From positions 1 through 33,186 of the forward strand of contig CANRCI010000003.1 of NCBI GenBank assembly GCA_947629075.1: a stretch of 33,186 nucleotides of DNA, in the 5' to 3' direction. The position numbers and the translations under genes are program-made. Shown piece by piece: positions 32,352 through 33,186 of the stretch; the stretch's first letter is position 1; each line of letters opens with the position of its first letter. The notes under the pieces were generated by a model. It saw only the letters and a list, made by a program, of their open reading frames with translations. It was not told the DNA's origin and searched no databases. Source of the DNA: an uncultured Bacilli bacterium. GTDB lineage: Bacteria; Bacillota_I; Bacilli_A; RF39; UBA660.

Positions 32352-32678
32352 CTAGTTATTTTTGCTACTTAAAAACGTAACTTTTTCAGCGATTACTTCT
32401 AAAACGCTTTTCTTTTTATCATCTTCTTCAACTACTCTACTCTGTAAACGTCCACGAATGCCAACGATATCTCCTTTATTGCAATACTCCCTAGTATTTT
32501 TAGCAACCGCATCCCAGAGAATACATTCAATAAAATCAGTATCGTATTCACCATTCATATTTTTAAAGCTCCTTGGTACCGCCAGTGTAAGATAAGATAG
32601 TGTTTTGTTATTAGTATCATTGTTATAGAGCTCTGGTTTTTTAACCACTCTTCCTACTAAAACAATTTGATTCAACAT
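32352..32678 (-). CDS. ssb: short single-stranded DNA-binding protein
   Basis: 108 residues: one OB-fold domain and nothing more. It starts MLNQIVLVGRVVKKPEL; LTLAVPRSFKN, DFIECILWDAVAKNTREYCNKGDIVGIRGRLQ and VIAEKVTFL are typical of SSB. The usual flexible Gly/Gln linker and acidic protein-docking tip (DDDIPF-like) are missing; the protein ends FLSSKNN. It resembles the short SSB type (such as B. subtilis SsbB, used in transformation) more than the essential replication SSB, which normally lies between rpsF and rpsR; those genes are not here. AAAGGAGGAATA ribosome site. Confidence 0.93.
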   Translation of the reverse strand: MLNQIVLVGRVVKKPELYNNDTNNKTLSYLTLAVPRSFKNMNGEYDTDFIECILWDAVAKNTREYCNKGDIVGIRGRLQSRVVEEDDKKKSVLEVIAEKVTFLSSKNN

Positions 32679-32701
32679 ATTATTCCTCCTTTCAGAGAGG
32701 T

Positions 32702-32730
32702 ACTATAACACATTAAAAAAAGCACCTCAA
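32702..32730 (-). promoter_or_regulatory. promoter of ssb, -35 inside a terminator loop
   Basis: TTGAGG (32725-32730), 17 bases, TATAGT (32702-32707) with an extended TG (TGTTATAGT). The -35 is formed by the loop and right arm of the terminator hairpin at 32719-32740. Confidence 0.6.
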
Positions 32731-32743
32731 ATGGTGCTTTTTC
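32714..32743. terminator. intrinsic terminator downstream of sufB
   Basis: AAAGCACC / GGTGCTTT stem with a 6-base loop and seven T on the minus strand, about 100 bases after the sufB stop. There is also a short T-run on the plus strand. Confidence 0.85.
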
Positions 32744-32840
32744 CAAATTAAATAACTTAATTTTTATAAAATATTTTTTTCTATATAAGAAATTTTGAAA
32801 GTTAATAATTATTGTGTATAAAATATTTAAAACTTAAGTT

Positions 32841-33186
32841 TTATAAATTATTTTTTAATAGTTGATTTAATTCAACAGCATACTCCATTGGCAATTCTTC
32901 ACGAAATTTCTCAATGAATCCTAGAATGATTAATTCAATAGCTTTTTCCCTAGGGAGACCACGGCTCATCAGATAAAACAATTTTTCTTCACTTACCTTT
33001 GAGACGGTTGCTTCATGTTCTAGTGAACTAGTAGTGTTTCTCACAATATTAGTAGGATAAGTATCGCTTTTTGACAACTCATCCAATATCAGAGTATCAC
33101 ATTTAACCATAGCTTCACTACCAACAGCTTTTTCTTTAATATCTACTTTACCGCGGTAATTGCTCTGGCCACCGTCACGGGCAATA
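32841..33186 (-). CDS. sufB: SufB, Fe-S cluster assembly scaffold (5' part outside window)
   Basis: Only the C-terminal ~115 residues are in the window. The track lists an 89-residue ORF from an internal ATG at 33110, but the same frame stays open to 33186. The sequence [32 protein letters not shown]...DTYPTN...[28 protein letters not shown]...[22 protein letters not shown] is the SufB C-terminal signature. SufB with SufC and SufD assembles Fe-S clusters in the cytoplasm. It is the last gene of a suf operon that lies off the right edge. SufD shares this C-terminus but the YRG and EHEA...KV context favours SufB. Confidence 0.93.
   Translation of the reverse strand, partial: IARDGGQSNYRGKVDIKEKAVGSEAMVKCDTLILDELSKSDTYPTNIVRNTTSSLEHEATVSKVSEEKLFYLMSRGLPREKAIELIILGFIEKFREELPMEYAVELNQLLKNNL

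Noticed and set aside
32829-32842. Palindrome AAAACTTAAGTTTT at the sufB stop
   Set aside because: No T-run follows on the minus strand and AT-rich palindromes of this size are common; the real terminator is at 32714-32743.
1-33186. Mycoplasma-type genetic code (TGA = Trp)
   Set aside because: scpA ends in TGA in the usual ScpA position, overlapping the scpB start, and Trp is encoded by TGG elsewhere.

Overview
The window is about 33 kb of AT-rich DNA (roughly 30% GC by eye) from a low-GC Gram-positive bacterium (Bacillota). It looks like an anaerobe from an endospore-forming lineage. The evidence is a sporulation sigma factor next to spoVAC-spoVAD-spoVAE, two perfect Spo0A-type boxes, a DacF-type carboxypeptidase, a T-box in front of ileS, an IleS of the 'GxHH' type, and a flavoprotein-rubredoxin fusion. 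TGA is used as a stop (scpA ends in TGA, overlapping the scpB start), so this is the standard bacterial code and not a Mycoplasma-type code. All but two of the genes lie on the minus strand, so the window reads in operons from right to left. Nearly every transcription unit ends in a clear hairpin plus T-run.

Layout, left to right. 1-2.9 kb: 3'-truncated ileS with a T-box leader and a strong promoter. 2.9-3.9 kb: a small Lys-rich membrane-anchored protein diverging from a CmpB-type membrane protein. 3.9-6.5 kb: an aldehyde-dehydrogenase-like protein that lacks the catalytic Cys and the oxyanion Asn, followed by an iron-dependent alcohol dehydrogenase. 6.6-11.4 kb: an operon of two ~810-residue proteins of unknown function, the second ending in a DUF4272 domain. 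11.6-13.8 kb: a redox operon (metallo-beta-lactamase fold protein, membrane-anchored thioredoxin-like protein, flavin reductase-rubredoxin). 13.8-16.6 kb: lemA plus a DUF2207 protein. 16.9-19.5 kb: two secreted or surface proteins, one with an NPQTG sorting signal. 19.7-21.2 kb: tRNA-Leu(CAA), scpB and scpA. 21.3-24.1 kb: a sporulation locus made of half a SpoIIAA-like STAS domain, a SigF-like sigma factor and spoVAC-AD-AE, with spoIIAB absent. 24.1-26.4 kb: a large polytopic membrane protein. 26.5-28.5 kb: divergent DacF-type and VanY-type peptidoglycan carboxypeptidases. 28.6-30.4 kb: pyrimidine-nucleoside phosphorylase and a stand-alone GlmU-type acetyltransferase domain. 30.5-32.7 kb: a protein built of exact 30-residue repeats with a small overlapping partner, an XRE regulator with a candidate operator, and a short tail-less SSB. 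32.8 kb to the end: 3' end of sufB.

The most interesting points are: (1) a sporulation locus in which SpoIIAA is cut to its N-terminal half and spoIIAB is missing, preceded by two exact TTTGTCGAAA sites; (2) the apparent pseudo-aldehyde dehydrogenase paired with an intact Fe-alcohol dehydrogenase; (3) the uncharacterised two-gene DUF4272 operon; (4) the 30-residue tandem-repeat protein. I see no insertion sequence, CRISPR array or prophage.
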